From Craterostigma plantagineum (taxonomy: Eukaryota; Streptophyta; Magnoliopsida; Lamiales; Linderniaceae), in the NCBI GenBank assembly GCA_027422505.1, contig JAPQWV010000480.1, forward strand, positions 186,001 to 250,000: a stretch of 64,000 bases of DNA, given 5' to 3'. The translations under genes and the position numbers were made by a program. How positions within the stretch are numbered: the stretch's first letter is position 1; each line of letters starts with the position of its first letter. Under the pieces are notes generated by a model. It made no database searches. It worked only from the letters and a program-made list of their open reading frames with translations, and was not told the DNA's origin. Positions 10,808 through 21,260 of this stretch are shown one piece after another.

Positions 10808-13800
10808 ATGGCAATCAACGCGAACACCGAGAAGGTATTTTCTCTACTCTGCGTCTTCTTCAATTTAACGCAGCAAACCCTAATTCGGTGCGGACCCGTG
10901 CTGATAAGCATAGGACCGTGCTTAGAATTGAACTGAACAGACCCGTTTTCACGGGACCCGCCCATAAAATGATGGCCCCAGCACGGGTCCACTACGTATA
11001 AGCGTGGTACCCTGGTTATAACGAGCGGATTCCCTGGTGGCAGCGCGTGGGTCTCGTGACCTTGCGCCTGTGAAGAACAACACGGGACCCGCGCGCTACG
11101 GTCAGGGGACCCGCACGTATAATCAAGGGACCCGCACTTATATCCAGGGGACCCTTGCCTAGTCCATCATCTTATGGGCGGGTCCCGTGAATATACGCAA
11201 AGGTCCCGTGAAAGTAGACACAGATCCCGTGAAGATACGCACAGGTCCCCTGCTCATGCGCAGGGGTCTCAGTCGCATCCGTGCTTGACTGTCAGCATAT
11301 ACGATGCGGTCCCCTGGCCATATGTGCATAAGGGTTTTCGATTTTCAATATTCATATACCAAGTAATTGGCTAAACTGTGTTTACGTATAAATTAGGTTG
11401 TGATGAAGACGCAGTTGGGCACAGAAGTTCCTGATTGTCGTCCTACAGTGACCTCGCTATACGGCGAGGCCAGCCAGCTGATAAGACAGTGCCTTAACGA
11501 TGAGGAGTTGGCCCTATATTATGCCCACAGTCCGTTCGGCCGCCTTGTCATGGCCGAGCCGGACTTTAACCTCTCGATTCAGTTGCTGTGGTACCTTATC
11601 CAAAGGCAGACGGCGCTGCACACCCGCGAAGAGCTGTGGATGGTTGTTGGCAAAAAACCACTTCGATTTTCAAAATCGGAGTATTGCCTAATCACCGGCC
11701 TCAAGTTCGCAGCTGCGATACCGGCGGTGGACCGCGTCGAAGCATTCACGAGGAGGCATTTTGGCGCTAGTTCAACAATTCGCCTGTCGAACGTCAAGCA
11801 GGCGTTGGAGGCGATGTCTGGCGACGAGGAACGTGTGGACGAAGAGAAGCTCAAGTTGGCGGATGTCTACTTCGCCACCGCGGTGTTGCTGCCTCGAAGG
11901 TCCAAGAAGGACACCGTCGTGTCTTCCTGGGTCCTTCACCTCGCTGAAGACCGATTTGCTTTTCAGAGTATCCTTGGGGCAGCGAGGCTTTCAAGGAGGT
12001 CATGCGCGCTGTGAGGAAAAATCTACGGGAGAACCCACGGGAGTGGCTGATAAGTGGGTTCGTTCAGCCACTTCAGGTGATTTATTATTAAGCTTCTTTG
12101 CATACCTTGTTTTTACATATAAGTAATTGCTAATATTTATTGTGTTATTTGTATTCAGATACTAGCTTATGAGTGCATCTCGGGCATTGGAGACACCTAT
12201 GCGTTGCGCAAAGAAGAAGATTTCACGCCACGCATGTGCAGGTGGCGGACGAAGGATTGGGGTCGCAAGAATTGCCCGAAACAGAAGAGCATCGCAGAGG
12301 CCGCTGGCAAGTTCCATGTACTAGCAGGGTTAATAGTGCCGTCAGCGGACGAGCTGGAGGCGGCGTACTATAGGGACAGCGTCTTCGACGTTGGGCCGGC
12401 ACACGACCTATTCGATCGTGTGACCTTTCTACTCCTGCATAGAGTGGAGGTTAGGTGCTCCCGCGGCCACCGCCGTCGCGGTGAGGGTTCTAACCGGCAG
12501 AATTTGGTGCCTGAGACCATCGCCCAGATCGAGAGCAGTGAGCGACGCGACACCGATATAATCCAGCATCACGGCCAAATCCCCGAACATCCGCACGGCA
12601 ACCCCGAACCTCCGCACGAGCACGCCTTTCATGCAACACCGGAGACCCCACGATCAAGTGGTCAGGGTTTCGCCTCGGGTCCACGCTTCGATGAATGGCA
12701 AAGTCGTATGGACCAAAACTTCACCAACTTGTTTGGGCGATTCGACCAACTTGGCACGCAATTGCATCAGTTTCAAGAAGAAGAGGGTCGACGGTGGTCG
12801 ACGAACGAGAGAAGGTGGGATGCGTACGAGGAACATTGGACGGAAATGCGATCGTGGGCCGACAGTCTCAGGGAGTTGGGGAACTCGGTTCAGGGTTTGG
12901 CGAGCAGATTTTATCACGGGTCTCGCACTCCGCCTACCGAAGCTCGTTATAGTAAGTTATTTATTTATACTTAATTTTTTAATTACTTGCGCAGATTACT
13001 CAACAGTTACTATTTACGATGTAGATGTCGATGCAAACGAGTCTGCTGATGTAGATGTCGATGCAAACGAGTTTGGCGAAGGATTGCACGCTACACCGCC
13101 CGAGTTTGGTCAGTTTTTATACTTAATTTTTTAATTAGTTGCGCAGATTACTCAACAGTTACTATTTACGATGTAGATGTCGATCCAAACGAGTTTGCTA
13201 GTGGATCGCACGCTTCACAGCCCGAGTTTGGTGGTGGATTGCACGCTACACCGCCCGAGCTTGGTCAGTTTTTATACTTAAGGACGTGAAAAATAATTTA
13301 TAGTTATTTTCGAATTTCTTGTATAGATTACGATGAGAGATGGAGGAACACATCGTACATGGGACCGGATGGCTATATTCCGAGCCAGGAGGCATGGGAC
13401 GGTCACAGTCCGTCTGAATGGGCGCAAAATCGTTACGCTGGATATGTCGCACCGGCTCGGTCCGATGAAGAGAGACCGCCCGAGGTGGTCGACCCATCGT
13501 CGTGGAGGGGCGCTTATGGTCTCGGGGTTCACGAGGCAGCGACGGACATAGAGGCTCAAGAGGATCACGCTGATCAGTTGGAGGCCATGGACGAGCATCC
13601 AGAGGACCACGCTCAGTTCGAGACGCACGCCGAGCTGCTACAGGACGTCCCTCAGTTGGAGACGCACGCCGAGGCTTCGGTTTCTGTCCAAGCGACCGAC
13701 AAAGGAAAAGGCGTCGTCACAGAACAGACCCCTGAGCGGACGAAGAAGCCATCTTGGTACACCACGACGCCGTTCACCGATTTCCCCTCGACGAATACAG

Positions 13801-14767
13801 TCAAACCTCCAAAGCTTTCGGCGTTCGAGCGGCATATCCAGTTCAAGGCCCAAAACTTGTGGCCAAAAGTCGAAAGTCAGCTAAAAACGGCTTTGCAGAT
13901 TACCGGCATGAAAGTCGAAGGGATCCTAGGACAACACGACCCTACATGGCTCCTGAACCTTGCGACTGAGGGTATTAAACTCGATGAGATGGTACGTATA
14001 TAAATTTACCAAATACCTTTCGTCACCTTACTTGAATGTGTTGAAAACCGGTTTGCTTTTATTGCAGCATGTCGATGAATGCCTCGCTGGGATCGAACGC
14101 ATGCAGAATTTTAGCAAATGGGTTGCGAGCAAAGTCGCGTACATGCCCCATACGTTTAAGACGCTCGTCGACGAGCGAGGGGTGCTAAACCTAATCGGGA
14201 AGCCGTGTGGGAAAGGTTTCAAGAAATTGCTCCCGTTCGCGAGGGGGGAGGACGAAGATTGGAAATGCAGGTCGTGGGATCTAGCGACCAAAGTTGCCAT
14301 CCCCATGCGTACGTCAGGCCGATGGGTGTTGTTCGTTGTTGATGTGCGGGAAAAGGAGTATACGATTTACGACTCCGATGCGCCTCCTGGCTTCGAGCTG
14401 CGCTTTATCGCCGACGACATCAACAAACTTAGGATCGTAATCCCGGCTATTTTCAAGGAACTGACTCTGATAAAACGCATGCCTAACAAGGGCAAGAGCT
14501 GGCCGGCTAAGTGGTGTCGCGACTTCAGGAAACAAAATCAGTAAGTTTTCATGAATGATGCGTTTTATTACTTTGTCGTCGTGTTTAAAAATAAGTGTCT
14601 TTTCCGATATGATTTTCAGGGGAGAAGATGGCGTGGCGATGTTGCGGGCGGCAATGTCGCTTATGATGAAGAAGGACGACGTCTCCCGCCTCAATCAAAC
14701 TCATATGCAGGAGTTTAGAAAATACCTCGCATCTTCTATTTTCAATAATGATTGGGACACTTTTTAG
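10808..14767 (+). CDS. DUF1985-Ulp1 (C48-like) transposon protein, eight exons
   Basis: Proposed exons are 10,808-10,834 (MAINANTEK), 11,397-12,076, 12,159-12,951, 12,995-13,108, 13,147-13,263, 13,327-13,991, 14,068-14,540 and 14,620-14,767; all introns are GT-AG and phases agree. Exon 2 holds DUF1985, with the hallmark PLRFSKSEYCLITGLK. A one-base frameshift near 11,965 interrupts it, because the next frame continues to WLISGFVQPLQ at the splice site. Exon 3 carries KEEDFTPRM and a conserved block shared with the minus-strand gene near 20.4 kb. Exons 7-8 are Ulp1-like, but the catalytic His is Arg (RWVLFVVD, codon 14,320) and the Cys is Asp (GEDGV, codon 14,627), so protease activity is unlikely. 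DUF1985 is the domain of VANC-type anti-silencing proteins of VANDAL elements; that role here is inferred. Confidence 0.7.
10890..11260. repeat. GGGACCC motif array B inside intron 1
   Basis: The intron between the 9-codon first exon and the DUF1985 exon is filled with motif copies: several scattered forms from 10,890, then four GGGACCC copies between about 11,085 and 11,155, then four GGTCCC/GATCCC copies from about 11,180 to 11,255. Spacing is 20-26 bases. The direction flips near 11,170, as in array A. Confidence 0.85.
11295..11358 (+). repeat. Conserved module at the array edge (copy 1 of 3)
   Basis: A block of about 60 bases runs GCATATACGATGCGGTCCCC, then TGTGCATAAGGGTTTTC, then TTCAATATTCATA. 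Close copies in the same orientation are at 16,318-16,376 and 16,981-17,039. Each sits at the right border of a GGGACCC cluster, so it looks like a fixed structural part of this transposon family. Confidence 0.8.
12961..13272 (+). repeat. Tandem duplication of an intron-exon unit
   Basis: Exons 12,995-13,108 and 13,147-13,263 both begin ATTACTCAACAGTTACTATT and both contain GATGTAGATGTCGATG and CCCGAG. The preceding introns are also alike (ACTTAATTTTTTAATTA..TTGCGCAG). A shorter GATGTAGATGTCGATGC repeat lies inside the first copy. Both copies keep phase 1 and splice sites, so the duplication adds a repeated acidic DVDVDANE-like segment to the protein. Confidence 0.8.
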
Positions 14768-14809
14768 TATACCCTTTTTTTTAATTAAAATTTGCGATGT
14801 TCACGAACT

Positions 14810-15245
14810 ATTTCATGTGTTGTTGAATTTCTCCCTTGAATTTTAATTTTACTTGTTTGATTTGTGCATATCGTTTGGTGGATATGAATTTAGGGTTTAG
14901 AATTGTGAACGATTGAGTTTCTCTGTGTTTTCCAACTTTTTGTCAGTGAGACTGATGTGTGATTTGACGTAAAAATAAAAAGAACTGAATTTTAAGTGAT
15001 TTGAAATCTTTCTAGTTTTCTTCTGTTGTTGAATAAATGTTCTATGTGTTGTTTGTGATCTCTGTTTAATTTTAATTTTATTTGTTTGATAGAAGTCATC
15101 TGCTTTACGTGTGTTTGATATCAATTTAGGGTTTTGAAATTGTGAGAGGTGATTTTGTCAGTGAGAGTGATGTGTGAGTTGACATAAAAATAACGCGAAT
15201 GGCAGTGATTTGACATAAATTAACTTTTTTCATATTAAGTTTTCC
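14810..15245. repeat. Degenerate direct repeat downstream of the Ulp1 gene
   Basis: Two related blocks of about 110 bases, near 14,888-15,005 and 15,122-15,225, both contain AATTTAGGGTTT, TTTTGTCAGTGAGA.TGATGTGTGA and GTTTGACATAAAAATAA-like words. They lie just beyond the stop codon, probably in the 3' untranslated region or spacer. No ORF was recognised. Confidence 0.6.
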
Positions 15246-15259
15246 GTGTTATCTATGAA

Positions 15260-15510
15260 CGCTCCCTTAACGGGTCCCCTGAATACAAGCGCTGGTCCCA
15301 TGCTTATAACGCACAGGTCCCGTGACCTTTACGAGCGGGTCTTCTGCTTAAATCAAGCGACATTTCGAAGGGACCAGTCGGGCCCCGGCAATGACATGCG
15401 GACAATTTTGACGGGACCACGACTGACCCGGACATCTCAGTGTGGGGACTATGCAATCATCGCGGGTCCCCTGTTTTGAAGAGTGGGTCCGCTGTTCAAA
15501 AAATGTGGGT
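15260..15510. repeat. GGGACCC motif array C (3' side of element 1)
   Basis: Roughly ten motif copies in both directions (GGTCCCATGC, GGTCCCGTGA, GGGACCAGTC, GGGACCACGA, GGGTCCCCTG, GGGTCCGCTG) at 20-40 base spacing. It closes the plus-strand gene on the side opposite to array A. Confidence 0.8.
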
Positions 15511-15860
15511 CCCCTATGTTCATGTGCGATTTTTGCAATGTTAATTCATGGAAGTAAGCGATTAATTGAGCGTATTTATACTTTGTTTATCGTAGACTAC
15601 AATATAAAGTCATCATAAAATAGCACAGAACAAAAAAAATGGAGGTAATCAAAAGAATTACGTTCACTTTATAAGATTGTTACAGCCTACATAAATCACA
15701 AACATGAGTATGTTTTATCGGTGTTCTCTCTTACTAGATTCACGTCAATGATCGTACGACTCGAAATACATGTTGTAAAATATATTTTCTTTTTTCTAAA
15801 CTTGGAGTTAGATATTGTTAATCGAGTGGTTATTTAAATTTATTTTTTTTACTCACACTT
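15511..15860. other. AT-rich spacer, no gene seen
   Basis: No ORF of note and few motif copies. The sequence lies between array C and the duplicated module described next. Confidence 0.4.
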
Positions 15861-17045
15861 AATTTTTTATTAATTTTTATCTTACTAACGAATTTAATAA
15901 TATATTAGATTTTCACAACATTACAAGCAAATCGGGAATAAAATGTCAAGTCATCTGTCCTGTACATACTGTATAGTAACACTGCTCTGACATGTCACTT
16001 TTGACGAATAAATAGGGACACTGCTCTGACATGTCAGTTTTGACCTATAATTGAGCAATTATTGGTCCCACTCAATAAGCGAACATCACTAACCCTAATG
16101 TGCGGGTACCGTGTGGTAATCGGAAGGTCCCCTGCCTTTAAGGTTTGAGTCCCATGCTCGTAACGCGCCCTCCCTGCGCGCAAGACTCATGGGACCCCGC
16201 ATTACTATCACGGGACCCGAACCTTAATATCATGGGACCTTCACGTTATGGGAAGCGGACCCGGTGGGAACCACAAAGATGCGCCGGGGTCTCATGCGAA
16301 TCCGTGCGCGCTTCGCTGCATATGCGATGCGGACCCCTGCGCATCTGTGCATAAGGGTTTTCTATTTCCATATTCGTACCGTAATTTTCTAAAGGGGCTA
16401 CTATTCACACCCCCTCTTGAATAAAAAATACGATTTTAATCTTATAAATAAATATAATTCATATAAAAAAATATAACCCATACTAACGAATTTTTTAATT
16501 TTTTATTAATGACTATCTTATTAACGAATTTAATAATATTAGATTTTCGCAGTGGACAATATTATCTTATTAACGAATTTAATAATATTAGATTTTCGCC
16601 GGGGACAAAAAAGTGGAATCGGGAATCAAATGTCAAGTCATCTGTCTCTGATGAACTGTATAATGACACTGCTCTGACATGTCACTTCACCAATAAATGA
16701 AGCACTGCTACATGTCACTTTTCATCAATAATTGAACAATTATTGGACCAACTTAGTAAGCGAACGTGACCAACCCTAATGATTTGGGGTACCATGTGCT
16801 AATCGGCAGGTCCCCTCCCTTTAACGTTTAGGTCCGATGGGAGTAACGCGCCCCTCCCTGCGCGCAAGGAACATGGGACCAGCGCGATTTTTTCACGGGA
16901 CCCAAACGTTGAAGACAGGGGACCCGGCGGGAACCACATTCATGCGCAGGGGTCTCATGCGCGTCCGTGCGGGATTCTCTGCATATGCGATGCGGTCCCC
17001 TGCGCATTTGTGCATAAGGGTTTTCTACTTCCATATTCACGCAAA
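15861..17045. repeat. Direct duplication of a ~520-bp terminal-like module
   Basis: Module 1 (about 15,865-16,385) and module 2 (about 16,500-17,045) share, in order, ACGAATTTAATAATAT, AAATGTCAAGTCATCTGTC, ACACTGCTCTGACATGTCA, GAGCAATTATTGG or its variant, a GGTACC site, GGTCCCCT clusters, TAACGCGCCC, CCCTGCGCGCAAG and the GCATATGCGATGCGG block. Within module 2 a segment of about 45 bases (TATCTTATTAACGAATTTAA) is itself tandemly duplicated at 16,515 and 16,561. These may be the juxtaposed ends of two elements of one family. No host gene is visible. Confidence 0.7.
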
Positions 17046-17129
17046 AGCTCGCCTAACACAACCTTACATAACATAACACAAATGGCGACGTATAAGCCAC
17101 TCTGAATACGAAAACTACATATTACAACG

Positions 17130-18386
17130 TTATCTCCTACCAAATTCACCCGTCGAAGGAAACCTATTTTTCTGGGGTCGTCCACGTTGTGAACCATCAC
17201 GAGGCGGCAACATGTCCATACTACTTTCAATGCGGTCCGTTACCGGGCGTATAGTACCTTCGTATGCCAGTTTCCAGAACTCCAAGGTATAATAATCGTG
17301 CACTAATGAATATACCGGCACTTGGGCAGAACCACAAGCTGCAACCGCATGTGGACATGGGATACGATCGATGTCAAACATCATGCACGTGCATGTGCGC
17401 AGCCCCAAATCGACCACCTCGTTCACATGCTGCCCGTATACGTTATATGTTAGATGCCCGACTTCCGACACATGAAATTTTTGCGACTCGGTGAAATTCT
17501 CTCGTATGATCGACTCTACCTTCGGCGTAAACCTAGTCATGTTCGAGGCGATTGAAGCTTCCGCAGAGCGCCGATGCTTACTGAACCATGATGATGTTAG
17601 TCGCTGAATCGAGCCCAACAGTCAAATAATTGGAAGCTCTCTGTCCTTACGTAGAGCTGCATTTATAGACTCCGATCCGTTGGTCGTCATTATGTTGTAT
17701 CTTGATCTAGGGCAATATGCTCGCGTCCATGTTTCCTTTGGGACTTCGTTAAGATACCTCTGCACGTCCGCATATTTTCCGTCAAGCTGCCTAAAATGAC
17801 GGTCGGACTCATTTTCGTCGTCCCGTCCGACTTGCTCGTTCTCATTATCATATCATTGGCCGCACATTCCGGAGTAATCGCTTACATAGCCACTGCTTTC
17901 ATTACTTTGGTAAGGAGGGTTGTAAGATGTGCTGGGAAAACCCTCAAATGGTTGGATTTCGGCGTTTGTATCGCAATGCGCTATAAGGCCGACGTCGAAA
18001 CCAGAGAAATCATTATCATGAGGTTGATGTGGCGGTGACGCAATGATGGCTAATTCAAGTTCCACGTGAAGAGGTGGTCTTGATCGTGGGCAACCACCTC
18101 CAACGTACGCACGTACGCCGTAATCGTTCTCGATGTAGATGGGGCGCACATAATTGTAGTCTATGCAAGGCATGTAGCTTATCCGTAGTTCGGTATTGTC
18201 GTTGCGTAACGACAATGCATTCAATATCTCGTTAGTGAGATCCACTAACGTGCATGACTCCTCGTCGACCAAGATTGATTGCCAACGGCAAGTTGGATCC
18301 GGAACCCAGTTCGACGTATTGTCCTCGCGAATTACCCACTTACCATCGACTTGAAAAACAATGCTGGTGATCGTCATGATTATCAC
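17130..18386 (-). pseudogene. MURA-like MULE transposase, internally deleted
   Basis: The N-terminal piece (18,386 to 17,853) has a PB1-like DGKWV.RED start and an acidic or polar tail, and ends at a stop. After a short frame change the reading continues as ESDRHFRQLDGKYADVQRYL, RYNIMTTNGSESINA and RELPI, the post-catalytic part of MuDR/MURA transposases. The C-terminal piece (to 17,130) contains a SWIM-type zinc finger, CTCMM...CPHAVAAC, then a region seen in VANDAL-type transposases. The central DDE catalytic core and its preceding zinc-binding part are missing, so the protein cannot catalyse transposition. It lies on the same strand as, and downstream of, the Ulp1 gene at 19-20.7 kb. The family call is confident; the exact exon limits are not. 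Confidence 0.75.
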
Positions 18387-18449
18387 CGAAAGTGATCGTA
18401 CGACTGTGGAATGTATGCTTTCTGTACCAAAAAATGGTCGTGCATTATT

Positions 18450-18985
18450 TTAAAGGTTTATCAAGTCATATGGTGGGTAACGTGCTAAAGGGACCATAAC
18501 TTAAAATCATGGGAAATGCACGTAAAATCAGGGGACCAAAACATTCTCAGGGGACCCGTGCTTATTGTGTTGGCGCTGATGGGACGCGTCCCGTATAGGT
18601 ATGTATATGAACGGGTCGCTGTCCAATTTAGGGTTTCTCTTTAGTCGTACCAATAATTGAACAATTACTGATTATTTGGTCAAAATATTTTCCTCAGTAA
18701 CAAGTCAAATCACCCATCACGTTTCGTTTCATACAGAGAATCAATTATTCAACAATGGAAAAAGTTTTATCAAGTCATATGGTGGGATACGTGCTAAAGG
18801 GACCATAACTTGAAATCATGGGACCTGCACGTAAAATCAGGGGACCCGCACGTAAATCAGGGGACCCGCGCATATTGCTGAGTATTTGGTCAAAATAATT
18901 TCGTCAGTAACAAGTCAAATCACCCATCACGTACTTTCGTTTCATACAGAGAATCAATTCATTCAATAATATCAAAAACCTTTAG
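18450..18985. repeat. Direct repeat with GGGACC motifs between MURA and Ulp1 genes
   Basis: TTATCAAGTCATATGGTGGG begins at about 18,457 and again at about 18,766. Both copies continue through GTGCTAAAGGGACCATAACT, GGGGACC clusters, ATTTGGTCAAAATA.TTTC, TCAGTAACAAGTCAAATCAC and CATACAGAGAATCAATT. Copies therefore differ by about 310 bases. The GGGGACCCGCACGTAAATCA unit repeats two or three times inside copy 2. Confidence 0.8.
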
Positions 18986-19068
18986 TTCCATAAACCTACA
19001 AACTACACCAAGTCCATTAAACCTACAAAGCCACTTACAATTAACACTTCCAAACTACCCCAAACAAA

Positions 19069-20692
19069 TCAATTCGTACAGCTATGCGGGTCACGCAATA
19101 TCCGTGCAGCCATAGTGGCTCGATACGCTGAAATATCAATCTGCCGTTGATATTCATCAAACTCGGGCGTGTCAACCATAATCGTCTCCACCGTCAACGC
19201 CGCATGAACCCCGCAATCCAATCTGTCAGCCTTCTGCCGGCGATTCATTTTATTATTCAACTTCGGCTTCGTCACGATGTCGAACTTGAAACGCCAATAT
19301 GCGGAAAGAAACTCCGCCTGCAAAATATAGCAAACACCGAACATGTCACTAAATAAATAAAAATGATAGACAAATGGATTTCAGCTACTTACGAACACTC
19401 TCCCGGCGAACTGCACACCATGCGCGCCCAATGAATCGTGAAGGACGAAGGTTTGCGTTGACGCGTCAAAAATAAGCACTGCCCAGTGGGCCCGTGCGCA
19501 AACAGGAGAGATGATGTACTTGCATCGTAGCAATTCATCCTCCGTGAGACGCTCCAACCAGCTCCAACTGCTTCTCGACAATCCATTCACGAAGCTCTCC
19601 ATATCATCCACCCCGACTTTCGCCTTCCTATTCAACTTCTGCGCCTTCCTAAAGTGCTCGTCTTGCACGTAACTTGGAAAGACGAAGACGCGAGGATAAT
19701 TGTCATTGTTCGCATAGATTCGCCTCAAGCAATCTAGATATGCGTCAAGACAATTGGACTTGAGCATAGCATGGAAGAGCAGCATGTAGAAGCCTTGGGC
19801 ATCCACGTCGCACATGTCAGACGACCAAACGTTATCACTGCATAAAAAGAAAAATTATTACGTGTTTAGGTACGATAACTGATTGACATCGAAAGTAAAC
19901 ATTTACCTAAATCTTGCCGCTTGAAGGTACATGTCAATGAGCACGCGATCGTGCTCATGAATCAGCTCACGCCCGGAGAAGTCCCATCGCCCGAGGTACT
20001 TCTTGCTCCACTTCTCATTTCTATCTGAGCCAGAATCCTCATCACTTAGATCAACAACATCTACAGGCGCTTTGCCTCTTCTTCGAACTCCTCGGGCACT
20101 CGACGAAGCACCAACGTCTCCCGCCTCAACCACCTCCACAGGTGTGGGAAAATCTTCAACAGGTACGATCGCTAAATGATCGTCGTCGCCACGATCGAGG
20201 TGGACAGGGGAACACCTAACCTCCACTCCCCGCGTGAGTAGGCCCGTCACACAGTCGAATATGTCGTGTGCCGCCCCAACGTCGAAAACGCTGTCCCTAA
20301 AGTACGCCGCCTCCAACTCTTCCGCTGACGGCACTAACAACCCTCGTACAAAATCACGGTTGACGGCATCTGCGACCGTCCTAAGAGTCGGGCATGCTTT
20401 GCGACCCCAATTCTTCGTCGCCCACCTGAGCATGCGTGGCGTGAAATCTTCTTCCTTGCGAACCGCAAACTGGTCTGCAACCCCCGGCATGCACTCGTAT
20501 GCTAGTATCTGAATACAAATAACGCAGAAAATCTTACAAACGTCCCTCAAAACATGGTATGCAAGAAGCTTAGTTATAATTCACCTGAAGTGGTTGTACG
20601 AACCCACTGATCAGCCAGTCCCGTGGCCTCTCCCGTAGATTTACCTTAACACTTCGTATCACCTCACGGAAAGTCACGGTCGCTCGTAGTTT
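19069..20692 (-). CDS. Ulp1-like (C48) protease with truncated DUF1985, MULE-borne
   Basis: Proposed minus-strand exons are about 20,692-20,586 (end of DUF1985, WLISGFVQPLQ), 20,508-19,907 (KEEDFTPRM block, acidic linker), 19,837-19,393 and 19,317-19,069; splice sites and phases agree. The Ulp1 catalytic set is complete: His in ARAHWAVLIFD (codon near 19,487), Asp in HDSLG and Cys in LDCGVHAAL (codon 19,213-19,215). The family cleaves SUMO-like modifiers; the substrate here is unknown. The block before the protease is clearly homologous to exon 3 of the plus-strand gene at 12.2 kb. The N-terminal part of DUF1985 is absent because homology ends at about 20,692, where unrelated DNA begins, so the copy probably lacks its own promoter and start codon. 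Confidence 0.7.
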
Positions 20693-20982
20693 TAATCTAG
20701 TTGAAATTCATTCCCTTGGATGAGTGTTTTCACTGTGAAGTTTGTGTCGATAAATGTTACCGCCCCCGTTACGAATGATCTTGGTATGCTGCCTTCCATA
20801 TCCATGTATTATCCCAAGTCGCGACCAACATAAGTGACACTAAATCTATATATCACGTTGCATGTATTCATTTCTGTGTCTGTTGTACAAAATTCATCCC
20901 TCTAATGATGATCAAGAAAAATGCAGCAGAAATAAAGCTGTTTAATCAAATGTCTTAACAAACCATTTGTACATATATTACC

Positions 20983-21260
20983 CTATGATGATTGTTGAGC
21001 AACAAACCTTGCATTGTAAATTTTGTCTTTTAGCTCCATCACGTATGCTCCTTAGCTTGTTCAAAGGCCTCGGCCTCCAACTCTCCCAACTGAGTGCACA
21101 GCCTCTCTTCTGCTTCCTCAGCGACTATCAGCCTCCTCAGAACTCTTTGCAGCTCTCTTTTCATCTTTTCTTCTCTCTCTATGCTGCCCTTCAACTCCCT
21201 CTCCAATCCATTATTCCTTTTCCGCAATACAGCAGCCTCTTCAGACATTATTTGGGCCAT
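20983..21260 (-). CDS. LSU-like: LSU-like (RESPONSE TO LOW SULFUR) coiled-coil protein
   Basis: From the ATG at 21,260 the protein reads MAQIMSEEAAVLRKRNNGLE, then about 50 mostly charged residues with heptad spacing, then IVAEEAEERLCTQLGELEAEA. The AEEAEERLC.QL.ELEAE signature is characteristic of the small (about 90-100 residue) LSU proteins, plant stress hubs induced by sulfur deficiency. The open frame stops at 21,039, but the next frame continues AYVMELKDKIYNARF to a stop at 20,983, giving the usual family length. A one-base deletion near 21,045-21,050 is therefore likely, real or from sequencing. The frame is also open upstream to 21,545, but that part is a transposon. The gene is intronless, as in the family. 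Confidence 0.75.

Larger units (their letters stand above)
9500..15530 (+). mobile_element. MULE-like element 1 (VANDAL/Kaonashi type), plus strand
   Basis: The region combines a DEK_C ORF, a DUF1985-Ulp1 gene and three arrays of the GGGACCC motif (9,570-9,910; 10,890-11,260; 15,260-15,510). DUF1985 and Ulp1-like proteases are typical cargo of plant Mutator-like elements (KI-MULEs in Arabidopsis, related elements in melon and rice). No MURA transposase was found in this unit; one lies in the neighbouring unit. Terminal inverted repeats were not identified, so the borders are approximate. Confidence 0.5.
15860..20692 (-). mobile_element. MULE-like element 2 (MURA + Ulp1), minus strand
   Basis: Contains, in minus-strand order, the last part of a DUF1985 domain, a complete Ulp1 domain, GGGACCC-type repeats at 18,470-18,870, and a deleted MURA. 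Homology to element 1 stops near 20,692 on the right, inside the DUF1985 exon, so this copy is truncated there. The left limit is uncertain and may be module 2 at about 16,500. Confidence 0.5.

Noticed and set aside
12490..12917. Several plus and minus ORFs overlapping exon 3 of the DUF1985-Ulp1 gene
   Set aside because: They are alternative frames of the exon; only the 12,159-12,951 frame is homologous to the 20-kb gene.
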